This document shows, in pieces, positions 1 to 6,751 of a stretch of DNA of 7,134 nucleotides. Both the position numbers and the translations under genes were made by a program. The notes under the pieces were generated by a model that worked only from the letters and a program-made list of their open reading frames with translations, had not been told where the DNA came from and ran no database searches. Within the stretch, counting starts at the first letter, position 1. Every line of letters begins with the position of its first letter. The stretch is from Anaerolineaceae bacterium (GTDB lineage Bacteria > Chloroflexota > Anaerolineae > JAAYZQ01). The DNA is taken from the NCBI GenBank assembly GCA_012514775.1, contig JAAYZQ010000423.1, positions 1 through 7,134 on the forward strand, read 5' to 3'.

Positions 1-2
1 AC

Positions 3-2399
3 GAGTGGTGCGCGCCTGGCGTCGAACCTCAGATCGATCGCATGCAAAGCGTACCCGTGGACGACTTTGCCTGGTCCAACCGCCAGTTGCTTGCCGGCGA
101 GATCCTGCACGTGCCCAGCGTGGCCGACCTGCCTCCCGAGGCGGACGCCGAGCGCCGGGAGTTCCAGCTCCAGCAGATCCTCTCTGTGGTTGCCGTCCCC
201 GTGGGCTACCGGGGTTCGACCATTGGCTTTCTCGGCTTTGACTCGGTCCGCGAGGAAAAGACCTGGTACGAGGAAAGCATCCAACTGCTGCGCCTCGTGG
301 GCACGGTCTTTGCCAACGCCATGGAACACCAGCGCGCTCAGGCGATCCAGGTGGGGCAGAACGAGTACCTTGAGCTGTTGGCCACCGGCGGCGAGTTTTC
401 GGAGACGCTGCACACCCTGGTGCGCATCATCGAGGAGCAGTGGCCCGGCATGCTGGGCCTGGTGTTGCTGCTCGACGAGGACCGGCGGCACCTGCACCTG
501 GGCGCGTCCGTCAGCCTGCCCCAGGAGTACGTCGAGTCCATCGAGGGGCTGGAGATCGGCCCCCGCGTTGGCTCGTGCGGCACGGCCAGCTATTTGGGGC
601 GGCGCGTCATCGTCCAGGACATTGCCACCGACGATCGCTGGGCGGATTTGCGCGAACTGGCCCTGACCCACGGCCTGCGCGCCTGCTGGTCAGAGCCGGT
701 CTTTTCGCCTGCCGGAGACGTCGTCGGCACCTTTGCCATGTACTATCGCCAGCCGCGCGCCCCCACCAGGGCGGAGCTGAGAACCATCGAGACGGCCGCA
801 CACCTTGTCGGCGTGGCCGTCGAGCACAAGCAAGCCCAGGAAGCGCTGCGCGAAAGCCAGCGCCGGCTGACGACCCTCATCAGCAACCTGCCCGGCATGG
901 CCTATCACTGCCGTAACGACTCGAGTTGGACGATGGAGTTTGTGAGCGAGGGTGCCCTGGAGCTAACCAGCTACCCGCCTCAGGCACTCATCGGCAACCG
1001 GGAGATCTCGTACGCCGGGTTGATCCACGAGGATGACAGGGATGCGGTGTGGGCCGAGGTCCAAGCCGCCCTGAAAGAATCCCGCCCGTATCAGCTCACC
1101 TATCGCCTCGTCACGCCCGTGGGCGAGAAGTGGGTGTGGGAGCAGGGGCGGGGCGTCGTGGGACCCCGCGACAGGGTCGTGGCCCTGGAGGGCTTTTGCA
1201 CCGACATCACCGAGCGTGTCATGGCGCAACGCAACCTGGAGCAACGAGTCGAGGAGCGCACCAACGAGCTTTCCACGCTTCTGGAGGTTTCGCACAACGT
1301 CAGCTCTACCCTGGAGCTGAACCCTCTCCTCGACCTCATCCTGGACCAATTGCGCTCGGTCGTCGACTATACGGGGGCGTCGGTCCTGACCCTCAAGGAC
1401 GGCTATCTCTCGGTCCAAGCCTATCGCGGCCCCATTCCCCAGGAGCAGGTGCTCGCCCTGCGCTTTCCCCTGGAAAGCGCCCACGTCAATCGCCAGGTCA
1501 TAGAGGAGCGATTGCCGCTGGTCATTCCCGACGTCCTGGACGACACACCGCTGGCTCACAAGTTCAGGCAGACAGCGGGCGACCAACTGGAGTCGGTGTT
1601 TGGCTACGTCCGCTCGTGGCTGGGGGTGCCGCTGACCGTGAAAGGGGCAGTCATCGGCATGCTGACCCTGGACCACAGCCAGCCCGACTTCTTTATGGCC
1701 CAGCGCGCGGACCTGGTCCTGACCTTTGCCAACCACGTGGCCGTTGCCGTGGACAACGCGCGCCTGTACGCCCAGGCAGAAGAATCGGCCGTGGTCGCCG
1801 AGCGCAGCCGGCTGGCCCGCGACCTGCACGACGCCGTGACCCAGACCCTGTTTTCGGCGAGCCTCATCGCCGAGGTGCTGCCCCGCCTGTGGGACCGCAA
1901 CCCCAACGAAGGGCGGCGGCGCCTGGCCGAGCTGCGAGAGCTGACCCGGGGCGCCCTGGCCGAGATGCGCACCCTCCTCCTGGAGCTGCGTCCCGCGGCC
2001 CTGGAAGAGGCCAACCTGCGCGACCTCCTGCACCAGCTCGCCGAATCCATCACCGGCCGGGCGCGCGTGCCCGTTGCCCTGGAAGTGGAGGGTGAGTGCG
2101 ACCTGGAGGTCGAGGTCAAGATCGCCCTCTATCGCATCGCCCAGGAGGCACTGAACAACGTCGCCAAGCACTCGGCCGCGTCGGCGGCGACCATGCGCCT
2201 GATCTGCCGGCCCGGGCAAGTGGAGCTGTCTGTTTGCGACGATGGCCTGGGCTTTGACCCGGACTCCCGGCCCCTGAACAGCCTGGGCCTGGGGATCATG
2301 CGCGAGCGCGCGGAGGCCATCGGCGCGGCGCTCACGCTTGACAGCCAGCCCGGCTGCGGCACCCGGATTACAGTCTTATGGAGGATTTCTGGCCGATGA
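3..2399 (+). CDS. Multi-sensor histidine kinase (GAF-GAF-PAS-GAF-HisKA_3-HATPase), 5' partial
   Basis: Sensor histidine kinase that would autophosphorylate on histidine and pass phosphate to the response regulator encoded immediately downstream. The frame is open to the left edge. The residues before the first ATG (position 42) read EWCAPGVEPQIDR, a sequence typical of GAF domains in such sensors, so the gene begins outside the window and ATG 42 is not its start. Domains by nucleotide: end of GAF 1 (3 to about 335), GAF 2 (about 355-830), PAS with its C-terminal PAC part ending GFCTDITER (about 870-1225), a short coiled linker, GAF 3 (about 1270-1775), then a HisKA_3 dimerisation domain with RDLHDAVTQ; the phospho-acceptor His codon is 1827-1829. 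The ATPase domain has an N box (EALNN, about 2145-2159), a G1 box (DDGLGFD, 2238-2258) and a G2 box (LGLGIM, from 2283). No membrane span is seen, so the visible part is cytoplasmic. The ligands of the sensory domains cannot be read from sequence. Confidence 0.95.
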   Translation, partial: EWCAPGVEPQIDRMQSVPVDDFAWSNRQLLAGEILHVPSVADLPPEADAERREFQLQQILSVVAVPVGYRGSTIGFLGFDSVREEKTWYEESIQLLRLVGTVFANAMEHQRAQAIQVGQNEYLELLATGGEFSETLHTLVRIIEEQWPGMLGLVLLLDEDRRHLHLGASVSLPQEYVESIEGLEIGPRVGSCGTASYLGRRVIVQDIATDDRWADLRELALTHGLRACWSEPVFSPAGDVVGTFAMYYRQPRAPTRAELRTIETAAHLVGVAVEHKQAQEALRESQRRLTTLISNLPGMAYHCRNDSSWTMEFVSEGALELTSYPPQALIGNREISYAGLIHEDDRDAVWAEVQAALKESRPYQLTYRLVTPVGEKWVWEQGRGVVGPRDRVVALEGFCTDITERVMAQRNLEQRVEERTNELSTLLEVSHNVSSTLELNPLLDLILDQLRSVVDYTGASVLTLKDGYLSVQAYRGPIPQEQVLALRFPLESAHVNRQVIEERLPLVIPDVLDDTPLAHKFRQTAGDQLESVFGYVRSWLGVPLTVKGAVIGMLTLDHSQPDFFMAQRADLVLTFANHVAVAVDNARLYAQAEESAVVAERSRLARDLHDAVTQTLFSASLIAEVLPRLWDRNPNEGRRRLAELRELTRGALAEMRTLLLELRPAALEEANLRDLLHQLAESITGRARVPVALEVEGECDLEVEVKIALYRIAQEALNNVAKHSAASAATMRLICRPGQVELSVCDDGLGFDPDSRPLNSLGLGIMRERAEAIGAALTLDSQPGCGTRITVLWRISGR
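2380..2385 (+). promoter_or_regulatory. Ribosome binding site that decides the response regulator start
   Basis: GGAGGA lies 10 bases before ATG 2396. It overlaps and follows the alternative ATG at 2378, so it cannot serve that codon. It lies inside the end of the kinase gene, which fits translational coupling. Confidence 0.7.
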
Positions 2400-3037
2400 C
2401 TGACCCCCTTCCCATTCGCGTCCTGTTGGTGGACGACCACGCCGTGGTGCGGAGTGGTCTGAGCGCCTTCCTGCTGGCCTTTGACGACCTGGAGCTGGTC
2501 GGCGAGGCGGGCAGCGGAGAGGAGGCCGTGCGCCTGTGCGATCGGGTCCGGCCCGACGTGGTTCTGATGGACCTGGTGATGCCCGGCATGGATGGGGCGC
2601 AGGCCACCCGGGCCATCCGCGAGAAATGTCCCGACATCCAGGTCATCGCCCTGACCAGTTTTAAGGAAAAAGAGCTGGTCGAGGGCGCCATGGAGGCGGG
2701 CGCCATCGGCTACCTGCTCAAGAACGTCTCCGCCGAGGAGCTGGCCCGCGCCATCCGCGAAGCCCACGCCGGGCGGCCCAGCCTGGCCCCCGAGGCGGCC
2801 CAGGTCCTGATCCAGTCGCGGCGCGATCCGCCAAGGGTTGGCTTTGACCTTAGCGAGCGAGAGCGCGAGGTGCTGGCCCTCCTGGTCGAGGGCTTGAACA
2901 ATCCCGAGATCGCCGAGCGGCTCGTGGTCAGCCGCTCGACCGTCAAGTTCCACGTCAGCAGCATCCTATCCAAGCTTGGCGCCGCCAGCCGCACCGAGGC
3001 GGTGGCCCTGGCCATGAAGGAGGGGCTGCTTGGCTAG
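2396..3037 (+). CDS. NarL/LuxR-family response regulator
   Basis: DNA-binding response regulator, 213 residues, a normal length for the NarL/LiaR/DegU group. The receiver domain (about residues 7-122) carries the acidic pair D13/D14, the phospho-acceptor D59 in the sequence VLMDLVMPGMDG, T87, and the conserved K109. The LuxR-type helix-turn-helix (about 150-210) begins LSEREREVLALL, with the recognition helix around SRSTVKFHVSSIL. The start was placed at ATG 2396 because GGAGGA stands 10 bases upstream and the codon overlaps the kinase stop as ATGA. The ATG at 2378 would add MEDFWP and has no suitable binding site. The overlap with the kinase gene makes the two a cognate pair with coupled translation. 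All phosphorylation residues are present, so it should be phospho-switchable. The regulated genes are unknown. Confidence 0.95.
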   Translation: MTDPLPIRVLLVDDHAVVRSGLSAFLLAFDDLELVGEAGSGEEAVRLCDRVRPDVVLMDLVMPGMDGAQATRAIREKCPDIQVIALTSFKEKELVEGAMEAGAIGYLLKNVSAEELARAIREAHAGRPSLAPEAAQVLIQSRRDPPRVGFDLSEREREVLALLVEGLNNPEIAERLVVSRSTVKFHVSSILSKLGAASRTEAVALAMKEGLLG

Positions 3038-3064
3038 CAAAAGCTGGCCATCTGACCAGGGCCA

Positions 3065-3100
3065 AAACCCCCCAGGTGCCTGGTGCATCCGGGGGGGTTT
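3065..3100 (+). terminator. Rho-independent-like terminator after the two-component genes
   Basis: The stem pairs AAACCCCCC (3065-3073) with GGGGGGTTT (3092-3100). It continues inward, after one A/G mismatch, with GG/CC and TGC/GCA around a CTGGT loop, with one bulged T. It begins 27 bases after the response regulator stop. The T run is short (three Ts, then CGATCT), so termination may be incomplete. Confidence 0.7.
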
Positions 3101-3105
3101 CGATC

Positions 3106-3132
3106 TAGACTACCCTCGACAGCGTCTACTAT
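3106..3132 (+). promoter_or_regulatory. Weak candidate promoter for the envelope operon
   Basis: A possible -10 element TACTAT (3127-3132) follows a poor -35 TAGACT (3106-3111) after 15 bases. It lies between the terminator and the lipoprotein gene, where a promoter is expected if the terminator works. The match is weak and the spacer short. Confidence 0.3.
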
Positions 3133-3161
3133 AGGACCAAGACGTTCGAGGAGGACATTCA

Positions 3162-3692
3162 ATGGTGAGGAAACAGTCAGTCAGTGCTTTGGTGGTTATT
3201 GCCCTGCTGGGCCTGCTGGGTGCCTGCGCACAGGGCGAGGCCCCAACTCCGACCCCGGCCCCGGCGGCGCGCCATCCCTTCAGGGTGGACGTCCGGGGCG
3301 AGGACGGAACCGTCGTGACGCTGGACGCCCATAGCGACGGCTATCGCCCTGGATCAACAGACCGCGCACAGTTGGCCGTCGTGAACACCATGGATCAACC
3401 ATGGAACGGCCGGGTATGCTTGCAGATGCTGGAGCCGTCGCCCTCCACGGTCGTCATTCCACTGGCCGAAGAAGCGTTCTACCTGATGCCCGGCGCCGGG
3501 TTCGAGAGAGATGTCCAGTTTGACCTGCCTGCCGGCCTTGCCCGCGGCACCTACGGGCTGGCGCTGGTCATCCACACACCCAACGGCCCCAGCACGAGCG
3601 TGACCACGGTCCACGTGGGCGAGGGCGAGCCAGCACCGTTCGCGGGCGAATGGCCGTGGGCAGCCGCCGTGATGGCCTGCCCCGCGCCCTGA
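3162..3692 (+). CDS. Putative secreted lipoprotein, function unknown
   Basis: A 176-residue exported lipoprotein. It has a basic N-terminus (MVRKQ), a hydrophobic core at residues 8-20 and a lipobox LGAC with the acylated Cys at position 22. A Pro/Thr/Ala-rich tether (about 27-36) follows. The mature part (about 39-153) is rich in alternating hydrophobic strands, ending ...GTYGLALVIHTPNG..TSVTTVHVG, and looks like one immunoglobulin-like beta-sandwich. Two further cysteines are at 86 and 173; residue 173 lies in an odd Trp/Ala/Pro-rich tail (EWPWAAAVMACPAP). The start is well supported by GAGGAGGA (3148-3155), 6 bases before the ATG. It is the first gene of a probable four-gene operon with three membrane proteins. 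I do not recognise the family; a role in sensing or protecting the envelope would be a guess. Confidence 0.85.
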   Translation: MVRKQSVSALVVIALLGLLGACAQGEAPTPTPAPAARHPFRVDVRGEDGTVVTLDAHSDGYRPGSTDRAQLAVVNTMDQPWNGRVCLQMLEPSPSTVVIPLAEEAFYLMPGAGFERDVQFDLPAGLARGTYGLALVIHTPNGPSTSVTTVHVGEGEPAPFAGEWPWAAAVMACPAP

Positions 3693-3729
3693 GTGCCGGC
3701 CGGTTGAGCCGTACAGCATAGGAGACATC

Positions 3730-3927
3730 ATGGAAAGCCAAAGCAAAAACGTAAACGACACCAGGACCGAGCTCTACGCGGGAGGCGGCCTGGCCCTCGG
3801 TGCCGCCCTTGGCCTGCTGTTTGGCCTGCTTCTCTTTGAGAATTTGGCGTTTGGCTGCGTCATTGGCGCCGTCGCGGGCCTGGTGATAGGCGCGGGGACC
3901 GCGCAAGAGTGTCGCAGGATAGGGTGA
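3730..3927 (+). CDS. Small glycine-zipper-like membrane protein
   Basis: A 65-residue protein with a polar N-terminus (residues 1-15) and two hydrophobic stretches, about 16-36 and 39-56. Both are dense in Gly and Ala (YAGGGLALGAALGLLFG, then GCVIGAVAGLVIGAG), with small residues spaced about four apart, as in glycine-zipper helix packing. A short basic end (ECRRIG) follows. It would sit in the inner membrane as a hairpin and probably packs against itself or a partner. GGAG at 3721-3724 precedes the ATG by 5 bases. It follows the lipoprotein by 37 bases and precedes the CPBP protease by 99 bases. Such proteins are too simple to assign a function; partnership with the next gene product is inferred from position alone. 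Confidence 0.7.
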   Translation: MESQSKNVNDTRTELYAGGGLALGAALGLLFGLLLFENLAFGCVIGAVAGLVIGAGTAQECRRIG

Positions 3928-3980
3928 CAGACCGGCCCGCCGTGGGCCCTGTTTGCCCTCGATCTCGCCGGCTTGAACGG

Positions 3981-4011
3981 GTCGCCGCCCTCGAACCACC
4001 AGGGCGGCGGC
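3981..4011 (+). promoter_or_regulatory. GC-rich hairpin just before the CPBP ribosome binding site
   Basis: GTCGCCGCCCT (3981-3991) pairs with AGGGCGGCGGC (4001-4011) over 11 positions, one of them a T-G wobble, closing a 9-base loop CGAACCACC. The stem ends 3 bases before the AAGGAG at 4015-4020. There is no T run, so it is not a standard terminator. It may limit read-through, stabilise the downstream transcript or tune access to the binding site. Confidence 0.5.
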
Positions 4012-4026
4012 GCCAAGGAGACAACG

Positions 4027-4827
4027 ATGTTCAATTGGCCCTTGTTCCTGGTGTTGGTCCTCGCCTGTGTTCCCGGAGTGTTGGTCACCATTCCGAACGC
4101 GATCCAGGTGACCGTGGCAGCCGCCGGCAGCCTGCCGGCAGGCAGAACCCTGCCATCCAGGCGGACGATACTCGTTGCCAGCCTGGTCCAGACGATGCTC
4201 CTGGTGGTCCTCGCCGCGGCCGCCGGTACCGCCCTGGCCCCGCGGGTGGGCCTGGCCGCCCCGTTTTTCGAGGCGCTGGTATCCGGGGGCCTGGTGTGGG
4301 ATGCGTTCGTGTCGCAGGCCTTCCCGGCGCTGCCCCTGGGTGTTGGCGGGGCGCTGATCCTGGTCGCCGCCTACTATCTCTATTTCCGGCCGCGCCTGGA
4401 TGAGCGGACCCTGCGCCATATGGAGGGCCTGCGCATGAGCCTGGGGGTGTGGGCGCGGCTGCTCTATGGTGGCATCGTGGAAGAGGTCATGTTTCGCTGG
4501 GGTGTCATGACGCTGCTGGTGTGGATCGGTAGCCTGCTGTTCGGCAGTCCGACGCCGGCAGTCGTCTGGACAGTCATTGTCATTTCCGGCGTTCTTTTCG
4601 GTCTCGGGCACGTGCCCAGCTACCGGGCGGCCGGCTGCCAGGTGACGCCCATGTTTCTGGCGACGGCCATCGTCCTCAACCTGTGGGCCACGCTCCTCTG
4701 CGGCTGGCTGTTCTGGCAGTACGGGCTGCTGGCGGCCATGCTCGCCCACATGCTCTACCACCTGGTGTGGCTGCCTTTTGACCTGCACTTTGCCGGGAGA
4801 CTTCTGAGCCAGGAATCGCAGCCATGA
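4027..4827 (+). CDS. CPBP-family (CAAX protease-like) intramembrane metalloprotease
   Basis: A 266-residue polytopic inner-membrane protein of the CPBP (Rce1/Abi) family of glutamate-type intramembrane proteases. The family signatures are in order in the C-terminal half: motif 1 GGIVEEVMFRWG with E152, E153 and R157; motif 2 GVLFGLGHVPS with F191 and H195; and a later segment LNLWATLLCGW with N218, followed by LLAAMLAHMLYHLV with H241 and H245. These are the residues expected for catalysis and metal binding, so the enzyme appears intact. About six to eight membrane spans are predicted by eye. The start at ATG 4027 is preferred because AAGGAGA stands 5 bases upstream. An in-frame ATG at 3973 would add a polar Gly-rich stretch translated from the hairpin region and lacks a site. 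Bacterial members act on prenylated-like or peptide substrates, or in bacteriocin self-immunity; the substrate here is unknown. Confidence 0.9.
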   Translation: MFNWPLFLVLVLACVPGVLVTIPNAIQVTVAAAGSLPAGRTLPSRRTILVASLVQTMLLVVLAAAAGTALAPRVGLAAPFFEALVSGGLVWDAFVSQAFPALPLGVGGALILVAAYYLYFRPRLDERTLRHMEGLRMSLGVWARLLYGGIVEEVMFRWGVMTLLVWIGSLLFGSPTPAVVWTVIVISGVLFGLGHVPSYRAAGCQVTPMFLATAIVLNLWATLLCGWLFWQYGLLAAMLAHMLYHLVWLPFDLHFAGRLLSQESQP

Positions 4828-5384
4828 TGGACAGAAGGAACGCGCGAGCCGATGATGCCGACAAACAGGCGTTGATCAAGCGGCTGCGCTACCTGTGGAC
4901 CGGGGAGCTGTTCAACGTCTTCTTTCAGCCGGCCCTGGCAATGCTCGTCGCCCGCATGCTGGAGCAGCCAATCGGCCTGTTCGCCATCTATAGCGCCGCC
5001 CTGGCCGTCTGGCTGTTACTCCAGGGGGCGGCCTATTGGTTGCTCAAGCTCCGCGCCGTCAAGACGGATTCAGACATAGAGGGCAAACACCTGCGCTGGT
5101 TCGCCGCATTCAAACGGATGAACTGGGCACTGATCGCGTTGCTACCCACGCTGCTGGTCATCAAGGCGCTCGTGGGCACGCCATTCCGCTCCAGCGTGGA
5201 TGTTGTCATCGGGCTGGGTTTCTACGTCCTGGCCGTTCTGGAGCAGGTCAACTACTATCACTACCAGCTCATGTACGACTACCGCTCCGATCTGCGCCGG
5301 CTCCGCCGCGAGAAACAGCTCAAGCGATCCAGCCTGTATCGCGCGCTGGAGAGGCTCGACCAAAGGGCGAGCCGGCTGAAGTGA
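4824..5384 (+). CDS. Four-span membrane protein, function unknown
   Basis: A 186-residue integral membrane protein. It has a charged N-terminus (1-22), hydrophobic segments at about 28-46, 50-74, 100-118 and 124-145, then a strongly basic helical tail (about 152-186, including RRLRREKQLKR) that should lie on the cytoplasmic side. An aromatic cluster NYYHYQLMYDY marks the end of the last span. The start codon overlaps the CPBP stop as ATGA (4824-4827), and the second codon is also ATG, so either may be used; a weak AGGA lies at 4811-4814. The overlap points to coupled translation and a shared task with the protease, perhaps as a partner or substrate-handling subunit, which is inference. I do not recognise the family. 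Only 26 bases separate its stop from that of the convergent gene, and no convincing terminator is seen there. Confidence 0.8.
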   Translation: MMDRRNARADDADKQALIKRLRYLWTGELFNVFFQPALAMLVARMLEQPIGLFAIYSAALAVWLLLQGAAYWLLKLRAVKTDSDIEGKHLRWFAAFKRMNWALIALLPTLLVIKALVGTPFRSSVDVVIGLGFYVLAVLEQVNYYHYQLMYDYRSDLRRLRREKQLKRSSLYRALERLDQRASRLK

Positions 5385-5410
5385 CATACCGGCGCCCACC
5401 GGCTGGAGGT

Positions 5411-6037
5411 CTATGTTTGCTCCGGTCCATACACTATGACACCCGTGTCCTGATCCTGGATCAAGGAATCTGCTGAATAGGGCAAGAATCGAAGGGCCAT
5501 GACTATATCTCCCGCCGCACCAGCCACGTTAAAGATCACAAATAGGCTGAGCATCGACACAGCGCCAACGGGTACGATCAGGATCAACAACAGCCCCACA
5601 AGTGTCAACAGCACAAGTGGAGCCAGCCCGACAATCAGAAACTGGTTGCGGGGGAAATAAACGTCTGGTGGCGCTGCCGCGTACAAGAACAGGCCTTTGA
5701 CGCCAAACCTGGGCCGTTGGTCTGCAAACCACCAGAAAAACAGGCCATGCACCAGCTCGTGGACGGGCAACATCACCGCAAGCGCGACAGCCATCTCCAC
5801 GATCGGCAGTCCAAGGGACCATGTTCCGTCGGGCGTGACGGTCAGCATGTTGCGGAACGCCAGCCCTTCCAGGGCAGCGGGGCGCAAGAGACGGATGAAT
5901 TGCACGAGGAACAAGGCAACGGCAAAGAGCAACACCATGCCGAGGGCGATGGCGCCGGCCATCGCCGGCTTGCTCTGGGTCAAGTCGAGAGTCGCTCGTT
6001 GGCGATAACCTGGGGGGAGCACCCTGGTTGCCTTCAC
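5411..6037 (-). CDS. DUF3267-like putative membrane zincin metalloprotease
   Basis: A 208-residue membrane protein with a zinc-peptidase HELVH motif at residues 93-97 (PVHELVHGLFFW), placed in a membrane segment as in DUF3267 putative zincins. The usual order is present: N-terminal LPPGYR, a first span about 26-50, the HExxH span about 77-103, the GLAP motif (137-140) before a span to about 157, and a last span with NVAGAAGDIVM (170-180), whose D177 is a plausible further metal ligand. The GTG at 6037 was chosen as start: AGAAAGG sits 8 bases upstream, the family-like LPPGY sequence follows at once, and the codons become GC-rich there. The longer reading from ATG 6079 adds MADAARRKARKVCF, with rarer AGA and CGA codons and only a poorly placed GGTGGG. 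The stop is TAG. It converges on the envelope operon. Substrate unknown. Confidence 0.85.
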   Translation of the reverse strand: MKATRVLPPGYRQRATLDLTQSKPAMAGAIALGMVLLFAVALFLVQFIRLLRPAALEGLAFRNMLTVTPDGTWSLGLPIVEMAVALAVMLPVHELVHGLFFWWFADQRPRFGVKGLFLYAAAPPDVYFPRNQFLIVGLAPLVLLTLVGLLLILIVPVGAVSMLSLFVIFNVAGAAGDIVMALRFLPYSADSLIQDQDTGVIVYGPEQT

Positions 6038-6045
6038 AAAGCAAA

Positions 6046-6052
6046 CCTTTCT
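6046..6052 (-). promoter_or_regulatory. Ribosome binding site supporting the zincin GTG start
   Basis: Read on the minus strand, AGAAAGG lies 8 bases before GTG 6037. It is a partial match to the Shine-Dalgarno consensus and is the main support for the shorter gene. Confidence 0.45.
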
Positions 6053-6095
6053 GGCTTTTCGTCTTGCGGCATCCGCCATCTGAACACGATACCCA

Positions 6096-6114
6096 CCAGG
6101 ATCCCGTTTCCTGG
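6096..6114 (-). repeat. Inverted repeat in the cupin-zincin gap
   Basis: CCAGGA and TCCTGG form a perfect 6-base dyad around 7 bases. It lies in the 97-base gap after the cupin stop. There is no T run, so it is only a weak candidate for a terminator or a processing hairpin. Confidence 0.35.
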
Positions 6115-6134
6115 AATGGTGCCAGCCCGCACTT

Positions 6135-6614
6135 TTATTCTAGCGACAATGGAGGGCCAAGCAACTCCATGTCGTGCGCGCGCCAAAGCTCCGGGTCCTG
6201 CGGCGGCATGGCGTTATGCTGGGTCACGTGGCGAAAGAAGGCCTCCATTTTGCCCGGGGGGTTGAACGCAATCAAGATCCGGCCGCGCGTTTCGCCAACG
6301 TACGCCCAGGCGTGGGGCACCATCCGCGGTCCAAAAAGGGAATCGCCCGGCCGCAGGACAGTCCGTTCTGATCCGACTTCAAAGACAAATTCGCCCTCAA
6401 TCGCGTAGAACCACTCGTCCTGGTGATAGTGCATGTGTCGAGCAGGGCCTCCCTTCTCTCGAAAAGTGTTTTCTAGAATGAACAGGCCGCTGCTTTCCTG
6501 CATCGATACCTTGAAGGCTATGGAACTCACCCCGAGTCCCCGAAACTCGTTGAACCGGTCTTCCCCCGCCGCGACCCGCGGCAGGGAGCTGGCAGGCTGC
6601 ATGGATTCGTTCAC
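6135..6614 (-). CDS. Single-domain cupin protein
   Basis: A 159-residue cytoplasmic cupin (Cupin_2-type beta-barrel). Motif 1 is RHMHYHQDEWFYAIEGE, with H60 and H62 (H64 is also near) and E67. Motif 2 is RPGDSLFGPRMVPHAWAY, with H101. The three His and one Glu would hold a divalent metal. In motif 2 the usual Gly of PxGxxH is Met98 and the usual Asn after the His is Tyr105, small departures from the consensus. The start is placed at GTG 6614 because AAGGAGA (6625-6619) precedes it closely; the ATG at 6602 is too far from that site, and the upstream ATG at 6704 would lie about 10 bases from the predicted transcript start and add a non-cupin stretch. Cupins of this type include dioxygenases, isomerases and binding proteins, so the reaction cannot be named. 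It is divergent from the ArsR repressor gene, which may control it. Confidence 0.85.
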   Translation of the reverse strand: MNESMQPASSLPRVAAGEDRFNEFRGLGVSSIAFKVSMQESSGLFILENTFREKGGPARHMHYHQDEWFYAIEGEFVFEVGSERTVLRPGDSLFGPRMVPHAWAYVGETRGRILIAFNPPGKMEAFFRHVTQHNAMPPQDPELWRAHDMELLGPPLSLE

Positions 6615-6618
6615 AAGG

Positions 6619-6625
6619 TCTCCTT
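6619..6625 (-). promoter_or_regulatory. Ribosome binding site that decides the cupin start
   Basis: On the minus strand AAGGAGA is followed by CCTT and then GTG 6614. This strong site selects the GTG over the in-frame ATG codons at 6602 and 6704. Confidence 0.6.
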
Positions 6626-6705
6626 CTTCTGGGCTGAATGCGTGTTTGGCGCTGCACTGCTGATTGTAACACCTCGCGTCCTGGCTGCCGGTAAGCAGGC
6701 ACACA

Positions 6706-6733
6706 ACTTATTACATATACATTATACTTATTA
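6706..6733. repeat. Paired 8-base direct repeats over the cupin -10
   Basis: ACTTATTA occurs at 6706-6713 and again at 6726-6733, 20 bases apart start to start, close to two helical turns. The second copy abuts and overlaps the edge of the predicted -10 and the first lies past the predicted start. This arrangement suits a dimeric regulator on one face of the DNA, but the AT-rich setting makes chance repeats more likely. Confidence 0.4.
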
Positions 6734-6749
6734 ATCATATTCTGCGCAA
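6721..6749 (-). promoter_or_regulatory. Predicted cupin promoter
   Basis: On the minus strand the -35 TTGCGC (6749-6744) is followed after 17 bases by a perfect -10 TATAAT (6726-6721). Transcription would begin near 6714, giving a leader of about 100 bases before GTG 6614. The -35 matches the consensus at only three positions, so an activator may help. A second, weaker -10 TACAAT at 6668-6663 lacks a good -35. Confidence 0.55.
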
Positions 6750-6751
6750 GA

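Noticed and set aside
963..2219. Long minus-strand open frame of 418 codons across the kinase gene
   Set aside because: It is a shadow of the GC-rich kinase coding strand; the product is low-complexity and resembles no domain, while the plus frame has clear kinase motifs.
2378..2395. Upstream ATG of the response regulator
   Set aside because: The GGAGGA site begins at the third base of this ATG and serves ATG 2396 instead.
3973..4026. N-terminal extension of the CPBP protein from ATG 3973
   Set aside because: It is polar and Gly-rich, encoded by the hairpin region, and lacks a ribosome binding site; ATG 4027 has AAGGAGA at 5 bases.
3568..4788. Minus-strand open frame of 406 codons across the lipoprotein, small protein and CPBP genes
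   Set aside because: Its product is rich in Gln, His and Arg with no domain, and it opposes three genes with ribosome binding sites and recognisable features.
5385..5410. Possible shared terminator between the converging genes
   Set aside because: Only a 4-base CCGG/CCGG pairing is seen, with no T run on either strand.
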